Source: Climacteris rufus (taxonomy: Eukaryota; Chordata; Aves; Passeriformes; Climacteridae). Taken from it: a DNA stretch of 64,000 nucleotides. The notes below the pieces were generated by a model, which made no database searches, was not told where the DNA came from, and saw only the letters and a list, made by a program, of their open reading frames with translations. Position 1 is the stretch's first letter; every line of letters begins with the position of its first letter. This document shows positions 26,212 to 37,675 of the stretch, piece after piece. The position numbers were made by a program, and so were the translations under genes. The stretch lies in the NCBI GenBank assembly GCA_013398175.1, contig VZRZ01002005.1, forward strand, positions 507,813-571,812. Reading direction: 5' to 3'.

Positions 26212-26706
26212 CAAGTCCTGTGTTCAGTTTTGGGCCCCTCACCAGAAAAAAAGACATTGGAGGGCTGGAGCATGTCTGGAGAGGGGCAGCGGAGCTGGGG
26301 AAGGGTCTGGAGCACAAGTCTGATGAGGAGCTGCTAAGGGAGCTGGGGCTGTTTCTTCTGGAGAAAAGGAGACTCAGGAGGGACCTTCTCACTCTCTACA
26401 GCAACTCAAAAGAAGGCTGTAGTGACCTGAGAGTCAGACTCTTCTCCCAACCAACAAGCAGTAGGACAACAGGAAATAGCATGAATTTATGCCAGGGGAG
26501 GTTTAGATTGGAGAGTAGGCAAAATCTCTTGTCTGAAAGCATTGTCAAGGACTGGAACAAGCTGGCACAGGAAGCAGTTGAGTTACCACCTTGGAAAGTG
26601 TTTAAAAGATGTGTAGATGTGGTACTCAGTGGTGCGCATGACAATGCTGGGTTAATCAATGATCTCAAAGGTCCTGTCTAACCTGAATGATTCTATGGTT
26701 CTGTGC
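26212..26706 (+). mobile_element. CR1 LINE 3' fragment, sense, longer copy
   Basis: This starts in the cagttttgggcccctcacc block and continues through acattggagggctggagcat, gagctgctaagggagctggg and gccaggggaggtttagattg. It ends with gatctcaaaggtcctgtcta and tgattctatggttctg. The open frame of 160 codons on the + strand across it is part of the CR1 3' UTR and is not a host gene. The copy is 5'-truncated with no reverse transcriptase. Confidence 0.92.
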
Positions 26707-27614
26707 TTTAGATTTATGAAGAGAAGTTATTTTATGTTCCTGATGCTGTTTAAAGTAGTAATGACATAGAAGTTGTCATGATGTGACATTCAGTGTGTGC
26801 CCCTTTGTTTTAGTACAGAAGAAACAAGGAAACAAGGCTATTTGAAGAATGGCATTTGAGGTGCTAGATGGCTGTATGTTTTACACGGTCTTCACACCAG
26901 AGATTTGGCAAAGGGCAGTATTCTATTGTATGCTAATACAAGTCTAAATAGAAAATGCGCTTACTTATTCCTTTATTTTTAAAAAAATGTACTGCAATTC
27001 TCTTATTGTAATTGTGATTCCTGCAAAGGCTTTCCATGTTCAAATAGCTTATGTTCATGATTGACACCTTAGAAATCTGAGAAGTTTAAGTGAGTAAGAG
27101 AGTTGACACAGCACAGTTTGCAAACATTAATCCCCCAACCGCTGTAGGCAAGCGGTGTGGGAGGATTGCTCTCTTTACCAGTGCAGGAACCATAGTGTTG
27201 AAGCAGTTGTTTCCTTTCCACAGAAAGCATCTTCATTACAGTCACAGCAGAATCTACCATCCCCTCTGTGGCGGGGATGCCCCTGACACCTCTCAGCAGA
27301 GAATGGCCTCTGGACTAAAGCGTTTTGAATTTCAATAGAAATAGTTTCCTACTTTACCTTTCCCTCACACCCATTTTTTTTCCATCCTTGGGTCAGAAAG
27401 CTGAGTGGAAACAGCTACTGATGTAATACAACCCTTTCTTCAAAGTGCTGTTTCTGCCAGAGTTTTTCACTGAATTAATTTTACCCCTAAGAGGCAAGTA
27501 TTAAATCCTACCCCTCAAAACACTCTGCAAGATGATCAACACACAGCTAAGATATGCCTCTGTATTTCCCCTTCTTTTTTTCCCCTTTCAGTATTCAGGC
27601 CAAAAGCCACCAAG

Positions 27615-27649
27615 TATTGGATCCCAATATTGGATCCAATATTGGATCC
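27615..27649. repeat. GGATCC-containing palindromic repeat
   Basis: The decamer tattggatcc occurs three times (27615-27624, 27628-27637, 27640-27649). A perfect 22-nt palindrome spans 27624-27645, centred on the middle ggatcc. It has hairpin or cruciform potential. No function is assigned. Confidence 0.9.
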
Positions 27650-30341
27650 CAAGCCAGGTTTTCTGAACTAATCTTCTGTCTCTCCTTGCGTAAAATGGCA
27701 CTTTCACCTCTAAGTGCTTTTGTTTCAGGTCCCATGGGAAAAATAAGACTGTTCTCTGCATTATACCAGACTGGTACAAGATAACCTGTGTCTCTGGAAC
27801 TTCTGTATTCCTCTCTTGTTTTCCAGGAAGAAAAAATAAAAGCACTTACCTTCAAGATTCTACTTTCTCCATTTCTGCCTAAAAATCCCATATATGAGTG
27901 ATCAACCAGACCATCATAATCTATATCTGAACTATCTCCATTATAGTAATCACTTACAAAAAGCATTATTAATATTTTGTTGATTAATGGACATCACTTT
28001 TAGGAAGTAGAATACAAGAAGAGGGGTTGGATTATATGTCAGATTGCAATTACTGGAGTTACCACATCCCATACATAAACTCACCCTACCTGGTGTCACA
28101 AGCACCATATTCTGTCTCTCCCCATTGCAAGATACTCTTGTGATGTTTTGGGGTGTTTCAAGGCACAAGTCATTGGTTGGCCATCTCCTTTCCAGTTATT
28201 TGTGCCCTTAAAGACTGTGGTATCTGAATTTTCTGTCTTGTGCCCAAGTGTGCTGTAGTGAGTATCAAAAGGGAGTTTGTGCCAGAGAAACGTGCAAACC
28301 TGACTAAAGCTCTCCTGCAGTCACAGACATGTATAGAAAGGTGTGTAAGGCCCCTGCTTCAGAGGAGTGTTTAATACTATGTAGAAACTGGCAGGCACCA
28401 AGAGTGGTCAGTGCAGAATACTAAATAGTTTTATGGTTAAAACTCATGTGTAGGGTGGGTGTTCAACTTCATGCTCTGAAGCATGGGAAAAAAATCCCAT
28501 TTTCTAGCATCCATTGATCAGCTGTAATTGCTAGCTCATTTATTGTTGCAGTTAGGTCTGTTCCTTTTTTTTTTAAGTGGAAGTTCATGGAGAATTTCTA
28601 GCTGAAGGAGATCCTCCCCAGCGGGAAATGTAGACACACCTCCAACCATTCAGACCCTGAAAACTTTCCACTTTCTAGAGGGTTTTACTCCTTTTTCACA
28701 TTCGTCAGTTTGGTTGATTGACAGATGACAGAGCATTTGGATATGTGTATCAAGAAACTAAGGGAAGAGTGTGCTCTCCAGCAGCTGCAGGATATTCAGA
28801 GCCTGCGTATTTCAATGTGAAGAAATCTCAAATGAGTTCATGGGCTGAGCTCAGTTCCTCATCTGTAGGACAGGAGTCAATTCCTTGGCTGCCTTGCTTT
28901 TTTCGCTGGAGATGGGACTTTTTATTTTTCATATTTGTGATGGTATGGTGAATAGAAAGGTTCTGCTGTGATTAAAAAAAAATAACAAAACGAACAACCT
29001 GGTTCATTGCAATATTGCTATTTAATTTGTTCCATATTTTAAACCCGTGAATATTTGAAATATGCTCTGGTATCTCAAGCACTGCATAAAAACTCTATTC
29101 TCTGAAGAACCAAATAGTAATTCCTAATGCCCTTCAAGTAGGGTCTGGGACTTTGTAGTTGCTCCAGCTTTTATGTTCCTGTGATTGAAGAAAGAGTCTC
29201 CCAGCTCCCCCTTGTGTGGATGCTCAACTCCTGCTACATCAAGCAGAAAACAACTGTGATTTGTGCTGCTTTTGATCAGGCATTTCTACAATGCTTTGCT
29301 GCTGGAAAGCAGAATAATAGTGTCACAAATTTTAAATTAACAAAATATGCCTAGAAGGGATTGGTAGCTCTTGTTCATCTGATTAATGTCAGACTTGTAA
29401 AGTCTGTTCTGCAACAAAAACAGCAGCAAATGCTCAAGTGAGAGATGTTACAGAGACTCTCCATTTTAGTGGATCTTTGTGTTTTACTTACAATTTCTTA
29501 CTGAAGCACCCAGGACCAAATCACAAAATCAACTAGCATCAAGGGAGTTGAATTAGCTTATATCTGTGTTCACTTTTAATTAGATTTGAAATGGCTATCC
29601 CACTGTAGTGCAGAAACCAAGTCAGTATCATCCCCTCAGGCCTTATTACTGACAACGACCTTAGCATAGATCTGCATATTCAGCAGCTGGGTGGATAGGT
29701 GCTATGTATTGGGAAATACAGGCAGATTTTAAAAACACAGGGTATCTTTAGTACAACTCAATTTTTGCTCTCAAGCTGAGGGACTGAGGGACTTTTTAAA
29801 ATGTTCATATTCTGGCAGGAGTTTTTTGATGCAGCTTTTGTTTAACAGTATCATCTTATGATAATATTTTTCTGCTCAATGGTGGAATCAAGGCAACACT
29901 GGTAGCAGGTACATTCTGTGCCACCTGATGCATTTCTATGCATTTATTTTTCCCTTATGTACACTTCTATTCCTTCAAGGTGTGCTCTGAGACATTTCCA
30001 ATTTCAGCATTCTGCCTGTCTCATCTAATTCAATTATAAGCTCTTCTGGGCAAGAAACATACCTGGATTCTGCTTTCAAGTTTCAATACATAGCAGTTTT
30101 GCAAAGAAATCTTTTAAAAAAAGTATCATGATGAGAGAAGGAACTTAACTTATCCACAAGGATTTGTCATGTAAGAAGAGTGTGTGCTGATCTTCCAAAC
30201 TTTCAGCAATACTGTACCCACAGGCATTCCTATTTCCACCCCTACTGGAAATGGTCAGTGGGATAGCAGATTTTGCTTAGGGTTTCTGTTAGATGGGAAG
30301 AGATTTTCACATTTTCATTTTCCCATTTGCTTCTCTTTCAG

Positions 30342-30731
30342 GTGTGAACAGAAAAGTCACCTATTCCCTGTCAGACTCTGCAGATGGTTACTTCTCAGTT
30401 GACCAGTCATCAGGAATCATTATTTTGGAGCATCCACTTGATAGAGAGCTTCAGTCTTCCTACAACATCACTGTAAAGGCCTCAGATCAAAGCATTGTGC
30501 TGACCTTATCCTCGTTTGCCACCGTCACCATCACAGTGCTAGACATTAATGACAACCCCCCTGTATTTGAAAGGAGAGATTATCTTGTTACAGTGCCTGA
30601 AGACACCTCACCTGGCACCGAGGTCCTTTCTGTTTTTGCTACAAGCCAAGACATTGGAACTAATGCTGAGATTGCCTATCTCATCAGATCAGGGAATGAG
30701 AAAGGGAAGTTCAGGATTAACTCGAAAACAG
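30342..30731 (+). CDS. FAT3: FAT3 cadherin exon (window exon 5)
   Basis: A 390-nt symmetric (1-1) exon with acceptor tctctttcag at 30341. It completes one cadherin repeat with VNRKVTYSLSDSADGYFSVD, LDRELQSSYNITVKASD and the linker LDINDNPPVFERRDY. It then begins the next with VTVPEDTSPGTEVLSVFATS and ends in FRINSKTG. The donor that keeps the frame is aaacag/gtttgt at 30732, which is weak. A closer match to the donor consensus (gtaaag) sits 4 nt further on at 30736 but would shift the frame. Frame agreement with the next exon and the FAT3 sequence support 30731 as the end. Confidence 0.95.
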
Positions 30732-33008
30732 GTTTGTAAAGTGGCTCTTACTTGTAATGCTAAATGAAAGCATGAGAAAAACATTAATGCTTTGGGGAAG
30801 TCTCTTGAACGAGAAGATTTCCAAGACCAGAGACTCACAGCTTGTCAATGTGTAATTAGCTGTACAGTTAAAAACCAATTTTAGGTTGGAGAGTGATGTC
30901 AATTATGGTCACACTTGGCTGCCCCAGCTCAAGTAGAGAGTACTTTTCTCCATCAGTAAGTCTGTTGAAGCCAATATAGATGTGACAACCTGTTAGCCAA
31001 ACTGTGCAACCCTTACAGTTCTGAACACTTGTAATGTTTACCTGCTCACCAGCTGAGTAGAGCCTCAGCTGTCTGCCCCTTAAAAAGAATCTAACAGTGA
31101 TACCAGGACCAGTTAGGACCAGTTCAGTCCTAATATATGATTGCAGTTTATGTGGCTTTATGCAGGTTCCCTGACTTAGGTTGCTCTGATTTGTCTTTTC
31201 TGACAGTTGACTTCACCCAGGGCTTGGACTGTGGTCTTTTTGGTTATACATCACAAAGTTTAGAAATACAGCAAATCTATCATATTTGGTGCAAATGGCT
31301 CATTTTCTTTGAATTTTCTTAGTGGGATATATTCTTTATCCTCATTGAGGTTTTATTCCATCCAACAGTAAGCTGTCTCTTCTGTGCTTCCTCTAGCAGA
31401 TCCCCTTATTCTCATACCATTCAGGATGACCAGTACAAATCTGCCACCAGAGTTTGGGACCAAAGCAGTCTTGATTTTGAAAGCTGAAAGTGTCACTTGT
31501 TTCAGTGCAGCTGTGATAACCAGTAACCTGAAAAATCTCAAAATAATGCATTGTTTCATTTGTATAGTTGTATGCAACAATGGCTCTCCACTCTGCAGAC
31601 ACTGCTGCCTCTTGTGTGAGGGACTTAACATAACTGTGTGTTGTCTGTCATCTTCATGATGTTGATTAGTGCTAGCAAAATTTAAACATAAATACGCCTA
31701 GGCAGCAATACTTAACTTCACATTTGACAATGAAGCCAAGGAAATAAATCAATAAGAACCCATAATGAAGCTTAATCACACAGGGAAAAAAAAAAGAAAA
31801 AAACAAATCTAAAACTATATATTATTCATTAATGTGTGACAGCTCCATTATTATCAGTTTAGAGGCAGGAGCTCAGTTTCCAGACAGCCGAGTGGTGATG
31901 TAGCATGCCTGATCAGAGCTTGAAAAATAATGTCCTTCACACAATTTATCAGTGGGAACTCTCTGCTAGCCACTTGGAAGCTTCTCTGCAGGGCTCCTGC
32001 TTTCAGCAAGTCATGCTGAAAGGTAGAATTCATTTGGAGAGAGCCCAGACAAGATTAAGAGGAATGATCTGAGATCTGTAAAATGTGACTTACCAGGAAA
32101 GACTGAAGGAATTAAGGCTGTTTAAGCTGGAAAAGAGAAGACATGCTGTTGCCCTGATTATTAGTATTCATGCCTGTAGAAAGTACCTATGAAGAGTAGG
32201 GGAATAAACTGTACTCCATGCCCAGACATAAGAACAGAAGTTGTGAATGGGCTTACATTAAATTTGGGTTATTTTGGTTAAATGATAGGAAGAAATTCCT
32301 AGCTGTAATGATTATTAAGTCCTGAAATACATTTCCAAAGAAGGTTAGAAAACTGATATTGTAGGAGGTTTGTAAGAACACTAGAGATCAGATAGTTTCT
32401 ATCCTAGAGGGGGTCTGGGTGCATGGAGTGAATCAAGTTACAGAGAATTTTAATTTTGGTTGTGTGGTGAAATAACACAAAGTTTATAAACCTAGTTGAG
32501 TGAGGAAGTCTCTGTTTAATCACTTAAATGACAGACAACTGATTTCTCAAAGGTATTCATATCCAGTTCATTTGTATTTAATTCATGAGAAGTTAATTGT
32601 GTGGGAGTGAATTTCTGTTGACTTGTCAGGGCTGATTTCCAGACTCAGCATCCAGTTCTCCCAGAGGCTCAGTGAATGAGATGGTAAATGGGTGGATATG
32701 GCCCCCACTTCTTCATCTCTGATACTCATATAATGAAACCTGTTTTCATGAGGAACCATTGCTTCATGCCTTGTAAAGGTTCTTTCTGCAGAGGCAACCC
32801 AAGTGCAATTGGCATCATTCTTTAATCAAACGACAGCAGTAGAAACCTGAATAAACACTTTTATTGGATTGTGCAGTCTTACAGTTAGTGTTGTATGTGT
32901 GCTATGGTGATAAATAGCATGCTGTACTGTTTACTACAGTCAAAGCCCTTACTCCATGGCATTTTTGGTTTTTTGCTGGCTGTTGACATTCTCTCCTTTG
33001 CTTCAAAG
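30732..33008 (+). other. FAT3: FAT3 intron between window exons 5 and 6
   Basis: About 2.3 kb. It holds an old, diverged CR1-like element at about 32030-32435. Elsewhere I see only unique AT-rich sequence. The acceptor is tgcttcaaag at 33008. Confidence 0.87.
32030..32435 (+). mobile_element. Ancient CR1-family LINE 3' fragment, sense
   Basis: Segments such as gagagagcccagacaagatt, gatctgagatctgtaaaatg, ctgaaggaattaaggctgtt and taggaagaaattcctagctg follow the order of an older CR1 subfamily. That subfamily is known across sauropsids and differs from the typical bird-specific copies. Divergence is high and small insertions and deletions are frequent, so borders are approximate. Confidence 0.65.
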
Positions 33009-33223
33009 GAGTGATTTCCATTTTTGAACCTTTGGATTTTGAATCGTGCAAGGACTTCTACTTGGTAGTGGAAGCAAAAGATGGAGGGACTCCGGCCCTG
33101 AGCGCAGTGACGACGGTGAATGTGAACGTGACGGACGTCAATGACAATGCGCCCAAGTTCAGCCAGGCTGTCTACAGCGCCGTCATCAGCGAGGACGCAG
33201 CCATCGGGGACTCCGTGGTCATG
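33009..33223 (+). CDS. FAT3: FAT3 cadherin exon (window exon 6)
   Basis: A 215-nt exon with acceptor cttcaaag at 33008 and donor gtcatg/gtgaga at 33224. Two leading bases complete a glycine codon, and the exon ends on a codon boundary. It completes a cadherin repeat with EPLDFESCKDFYLVVEAKDG, ends it with the linker TDVNDNAPKFSQ, and begins the next with VYSAVISEDAAIGDSVVM. The 3' two thirds are GC-rich and full of CpG, in contrast to the introns on both sides. Confidence 0.97.
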
Positions 33224-33985
33224 GTGAGAGGCACCATGGGTGGCATTTAGGTGCCTTGAAGCCCTCTGCCATGTGACTCTTAGTAAACTGCTGCACTGGT
33301 TAATAATGATAATTGCTACACCTTCAATCCCCCAAACTGCTCTCTAGCCAGTGCTCTGCATCTGCTGTTGCTTTCTAGGCTGCTGTCAGTTTCTCCCCAA
33401 AAGAAAGTAAAAGTAGTACTGACCATTTCTTTTTAACCCTGTTATTCTGTCAAAGAGCAATGGCATATTTAGAGTGTTCCATGAATCAACTAGAAACAAA
33501 CAGGTTTTAAGGGAAAGACAGAATCCAGCATTTCAGTGAAATAGAATCATCAAATCATAGGGTTGGAAGGGACCTTAAAGATCATCTAGTTCCAACCCTC
33601 CTGCTGTGGACAGAGACACCTTCCACTAGACCAGGTTGCTTGGAGCTCCAAATATATAGTATTTGTGTAGTCTGGCATGCAGTGAGCCATTTCCAAACCT
33701 CCCACTATTCTCACCTTGCAGCTTGTGGATGCAGAGAGAAAGTGTTGCATAGGATATTAAGATTAAAATATTCTATATGTTTTAAGGCTAAAAAGAATTT
33801 TGAAGAGGTCCATGGGAAGCCTCCTACCAAAAACCAATTGGCGTGATGTTGTAAAGGTGTGCAGTTCAGGTGTAGCTGGTCTGATGGAATATGAAGTCTT
33901 ACTTTTTGTAGTGTTGAACAATTAATGTATCATGCAAATCACGTAATATTTGTTTTTCTAATTTTTATTATTCTCTCAAAAAAAG
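33224..33985 (+). other. FAT3: FAT3 intron between window exons 6 and 7
   Basis: About 0.76 kb, with a short antisense CR1 end at 33541-33650. The 3' end has a good pyrimidine tract, but a run of A lies directly before the AG. Confidence 0.88.
33541..33650 (-). mobile_element. CR1 LINE 3' end, antisense
   Basis: The + strand reads atagaatcatcaaatcatag, ggttggaagggaccttaaag, atcatctagttccaaccctc and then acaccttccactagaccagg. This is the reverse complement of a classic bird CR1 3' terminus. It is heavily 5'-truncated, with only about 110 nt retained, and relatively little diverged. Confidence 0.93.
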
Positions 33986-34123
33986 TTGATAGCAGAAGAT
34001 CTGGACAGCCCTCCCAATGGCCAGATTCATTTTTCCATAGTGAATGGAGATCAAGACAATGAATTTTCGGTTGATCCTATTTTGGGACTCGTGAAGGTTA
34101 AAAAGAAGTTGGATAGAGAAAGG
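33986..34123 (+). CDS. FAT3: FAT3 cadherin exon (window exon 7)
   Basis: A 138-nt exon of exactly 46 codons, with both borders on codon boundaries (0-0). The acceptor is caaaaaaag at 33985, with purines directly before the AG. The donor is gaaagg/gtaaga at 34124. It encodes the middle of a cadherin repeat: LIAEDLDSPPNGQIHFSIV, then GDQDNEFSVDPILGLVKV and KKKLDRER. Because it is symmetric, skipping it would remove half a repeat without breaking the frame. Confidence 0.96.
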
Positions 34124-36782
34124 GTAAGACATGTGGGACCTCTTAACTTACAATGACTTACAGATGTGCATCAATCTCCACTCTGCTGCTAGCTTGTGTT
34201 GAAGGAGTTTCTTTTACGCTCTGCAGCAAACAGCCTGAGATGCTCCATCAAGTCTTTTCAATGTGTTCCCACTTCTTTCCACACCATCCCTGTCCCCAGT
34301 CCTATCTACAGCCAGCTGCATTGCTGCCATTCCCATCCTGCACCAACGCAGCAGCTGAGGTCAAATCAGGCAAGAAAAGCAGCACTGGATTTCTCCTGTG
34401 GTGCCGCCAGGAGCTGTTGCAGTGTTACTGAGCTGCCTGCTCCCCCCTGCGCGTGCAAGCGCACACGTGCAGCTGTGTGTGCAACAGAGTGGTTACAAAA
34501 TACCCCAAACTGTGTCACCGAGCTCTGAGCTGAGACCTCAGCCATTAATTAGTGCTCTGCAAAACATGTCACTGGGGAGGGGATGTTATGAACTGCCCAG
34601 GTCGTACCAAAAGGGAAGGAGTGCTTCATTAAGCAGATTCTGCTGCTTTGTTTGCTCACTCCATTATTCATTCAGGATTATTTATCACCATTTTGCCATA
34701 GCTAGCAATTAGCATCTTTTGGAGAAAAAAACAAACAAATGCAGTTGCCTGTGCTACTAGCAGAACAGGAGAGTGCTATGTGGCTTCAGAAATCTTGCAA
34801 CACGTAAGGAAATCCATGCCTCCTGCCTCCCAGCAATGTATCCATGAAACTGGGGAAGCAGATTGCTAACCTCAGAATATAGCTGGAGAATCTCTTTACT
34901 GGAAGCAGGGCTGCTTCTTAAAACAGTGGCAAGCACCCTTTCTTGTATTATCACAAAGGTAGGATAAAACTGTTAGGTTTTGGTGGTAGAATGACTTCAC
35001 CACAGACTGTCAAGAACAGAGAAGTAACAATGACTTGCATGTTACAAATTCACTATAATAAAAGCACAGACTTAGTTTCCCAATATGACTTTTTTTACTT
35101 TCTGAAGTGCACTCGTACAGCTGCATTCACACATGCACATTTACCCTCACCAACGTGTGCAAGTTTAATGCCAGCTGTGTTAGATCTGCATTTTCCAAAG
35201 TTTCCCTCAGTTAAAATAAGCTGTGATATTGTCTTTTTCTTTGCTTCCTTGGCACATTCCCTAGACACAGGTGTTTCTGACCCCTTCAGGGAAATTGATA
35301 CATGATGACCCATCTGCTGTAGATCCCCAAAGGCAGTGCTGACTTCCAGGTTTCAGTGGTTTAAGGAAACTTACTTCCAGAGCTGTAATCACATAGAGAC
35401 CATGACTTTTGCCATCTACCTCTCTGGTATACATTGAAATGAAAGCAAACACAGAAAAAAATGGGAAAGATCCTGCAAAACTCTCTGTCTTGTCTTTATC
35501 TACCAGCAAAAATTACAGTTAAAAAAAAAAAAGATTAATTCTCTGCTTCAAGTTTCTTGACTTTCCATAGTTCAGAATTCCTTCTCCCTGCTGTGTCACT
35601 ATGCCCCCACCAAATCACAGTCTTCCTCCTCCATACAACCTTCCCCCCAAAACATGTTCCTTTTTTTCTTTGCATTGGTCCCACATCCCAGAAGAGGTTT
35701 CTTATTTTGTATGCTCAGTCTGTACTCCTCCCAACTACCAGAAAAGCTTTTATTTTTCAAATGGATTGGGATTTCCTTTCTTCCCACCCCCTCCCCAAAA
35801 AAACCTTGTAACATTATCTTGTTCCCCTCTGCAGGGCCATGCTTTTCCCCTTTCCAGCCTGCATTGAGAGGGTGGAGTGGAGTGTTGTATCTGGCATGTT
35901 GCACCCGTTACTTGCTCCCCTGTGGGAGGATTGAGGGGCAGACATGTCAGCAGCTTTCCTTGGGGAGCAAGGAGCAATATACAGTAAAAAGCAATTGTAA
36001 GACCTAAGGAGGCCAACATAAGGATGCAGTTTGGAAAATCCAACTGTCATCTATAAACTGTGCATAGACAGAGCTTTTGCAAGTTGTCACATATGCTCAC
36101 ACCTCACAAACGGGCACATATGTGTGTGGAGGGCCCATGGATGATGCACTGAACTGCCTGCACTGTGCTGAGTTGTTTGTGTCTGTTGCAAACAAGTAGA
36201 CTCAAGCCCACTTATCTTCTACTAAATGGTGGATAATATTCTGTTGCTACAGAGACTGTTGTCCCTAGTACTCCTAAATGTTTTCCTGTGTGTTTAAGCC
36301 AACTGCCTGTGAACTTTTTCTTGGCTCTCCATCACTAGGTTAGAAGCAGTATGTGTCAAACTGATGCTGGCTCTAATAAGCAATTTATATAATACCTTGG
36401 AAACCAACTGTAAGATAAATAGAATAAGGTCACATATCCCAGCTGACACCTAGGAGAGATGAAAATGTAAGCTTACAGTACTAATAGCTGAGTTCGGGTG
36501 TTATCTGTTGTTTATTTTCTGTCTGCCCCTTTGTTTCAGGAATGCATTATCTGATACAGTTATTTTAATACAATGAAGCTGTTATGTTTATTGATAACCT
36601 TATAAAACAGAAGTTGGGGCACAGTGTGGCAATAAACAGGATAATGTTATATGAAGGGCAGGAAGGTAATGAGGCCAAACAGGTTTTTTTTAGAATATGG
36701 AAGGTGGTGCATTGGATATAAAGAACTTGGGTTAAATTTAGGACCACTTTCACAGTGATTTAATGTTTTCACCTTTTTGCAG
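34124..36782 (+). other. FAT3: FAT3 intron between window exons 7 and 8
   Basis: About 2.7 kb with no transposable element that I recognise. A C-rich patch at 34255-34520 and a pyrimidine-rich stretch at 35580-35870 are poor in stop codons on both strands. They give several overlapping open frames that are compositional and not genes. Confidence 0.85.
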
Positions 36783-36926
36783 ATATCTGGTTATTCATTA
36801 GTTATCCAGGCAAGAGACAGTGGCACTCCTCCTTTGTCTTCATCTGTGACGGTCAATGTGGACATTTCTGATGTGAACGATAACAGCCCTGTATTTACTC
36901 CAGCTAACTACACAGCTGTAATTCAG
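36783..36926 (+). CDS. FAT3: FAT3 cadherin exon (window exon 8)
   Basis: A 144-nt exon of exactly 48 codons, symmetric 0-0. The acceptor is ctttttgcag at 36782 and the donor is attcag/gtaagt at 36927. It finishes a cadherin repeat with ISGYSLVIQARDSGTPPL and the linker SDVNDNSPVFTP, and starts the next with ANYTAVIQ. Read past the donor, the frame stays open for about 68 codons into the intron. Confidence 0.97.
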
Positions 36927-37477
36927 GTAAGTTTATCCTGCACATCAAAAACTTCTCTGACTTTTGAAATGCATGAGCATTTGGTTTCGTTTAAGTACCT
37001 CTTGATGATCTATCTGCAAAAGATGTATCAAGTGATCTTATCTAAAGGAAAGTATAAACAAATCTTTCTTAAGTCTTTGGTAAGTTTCTGTTTGCTGAGG
37101 CTCCTTAACCACAGCATCTGTCACACATTTTAACATTCATCCCTGCTGCACCAGGTACTCTAACCTCAAAATGTCTGCTCTGGGATAAGTTCACACTTCT
37201 TTACACCTTGCTCTGAGTGTGAGCCTTGACTTTTAGTCAGTCCTGATCAGACAGAGTATCAGACAGTGCTCAGCAGTCCCTGGAGGTATGGCAGGTACCT
37301 TCATCTCTGCTGCTGGTCCATGGGGCACAAGCAGTGTCAAATAAACACAGCTTGTGAAATGCCACCTGGGGCAAAGACCATTCAGTTGAATATTCTCAAT
37401 AGCAAAATGTGGTGTTTTATGATTGCAATATGTATCATTTTAATCCTTTTCTTTATACGCTGTGTATATGTGTAAAG
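36927..37477 (+). other. FAT3: FAT3 intron between window exons 8 and 9
   Basis: A short intron of 551 nt with nothing recognisable inside. Its acceptor (atgtgtaaag at 37477) has its pyrimidine tract displaced about 20 nt upstream by a purine- and TG-rich stretch. Confidence 0.9.
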
Positions 37478-37675
37478 GAAAATAAACCAGTGGGCACAAG
37501 CATTTTGCAGCTGGTAGTGACAGACAAAGACTCTTTTCACAATGGCCCCCCTTTTACCTTCACCATCCTCACTGGCAATGAAGAGGAGGAGTTTACACTG
37601 GACCCACACGGCGTTTTGAGGTCTGCAGTCATCTTCAAGCACATGGTCTCAACTGAGTATGTGCTCTGCGTGCAG
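37478..37675 (+). CDS. FAT3: FAT3 cadherin exon (window exon 9)
   Basis: A 198-nt exon of exactly 66 codons, symmetric 0-0. The donor is gtgcag/gtacgg at 37676. It encodes ENKPVGTSILQLVVTDKDS, then HNGPPFTFTILTGNEEEEF and TLDPHGVLRS, ending in STEYVLCVQ. This is the body of the penultimate cadherin repeat and matches FAT3 more closely than FAT1 in my recollection. The acceptor is weak in its pyrimidine content. Confidence 0.96.

Larger units (their letters stand above)
16916..30341 (+). other. FAT3: FAT3 large intron between window exons 4 and 5
   Basis: The largest intron of the window at 13.4 kb. Recognised contents are a 22-nt-period direct repeat at 18120-18157, an antisense CR1 scrap near 20335-20440, a TG/TA tract near 24561-24590, two sense CR1 3' fragments at 24606-24991 and 26212-26706, and a GGATCC-rich palindromic repeat at 27615-27649. 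Many short open frames exist, but none has flanking splice signals plus recognisable protein similarity. The rest is unique AT-rich sequence in which I see nothing else. Confidence 0.85.

Noticed and set aside
26199..26681. 160-codon + strand open frame as a novel gene
   Set aside because: It lies inside a CR1 3' UTR fragment, and the translated sequence reflects CR1 blocks.
34153..34712. Open frames of 92, 110 and 104 codons in three + strand frames
   Set aside because: They overlap one another in a C-rich patch directly after a FAT3 donor, which points to composition and not coding.
35540..36050. Five or more overlapping open frames of 78-117 codons on both strands
   Set aside because: The region is pyrimidine-rich on the + strand, which depletes stop codons in several frames at once. 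None of the products looks like a known protein.
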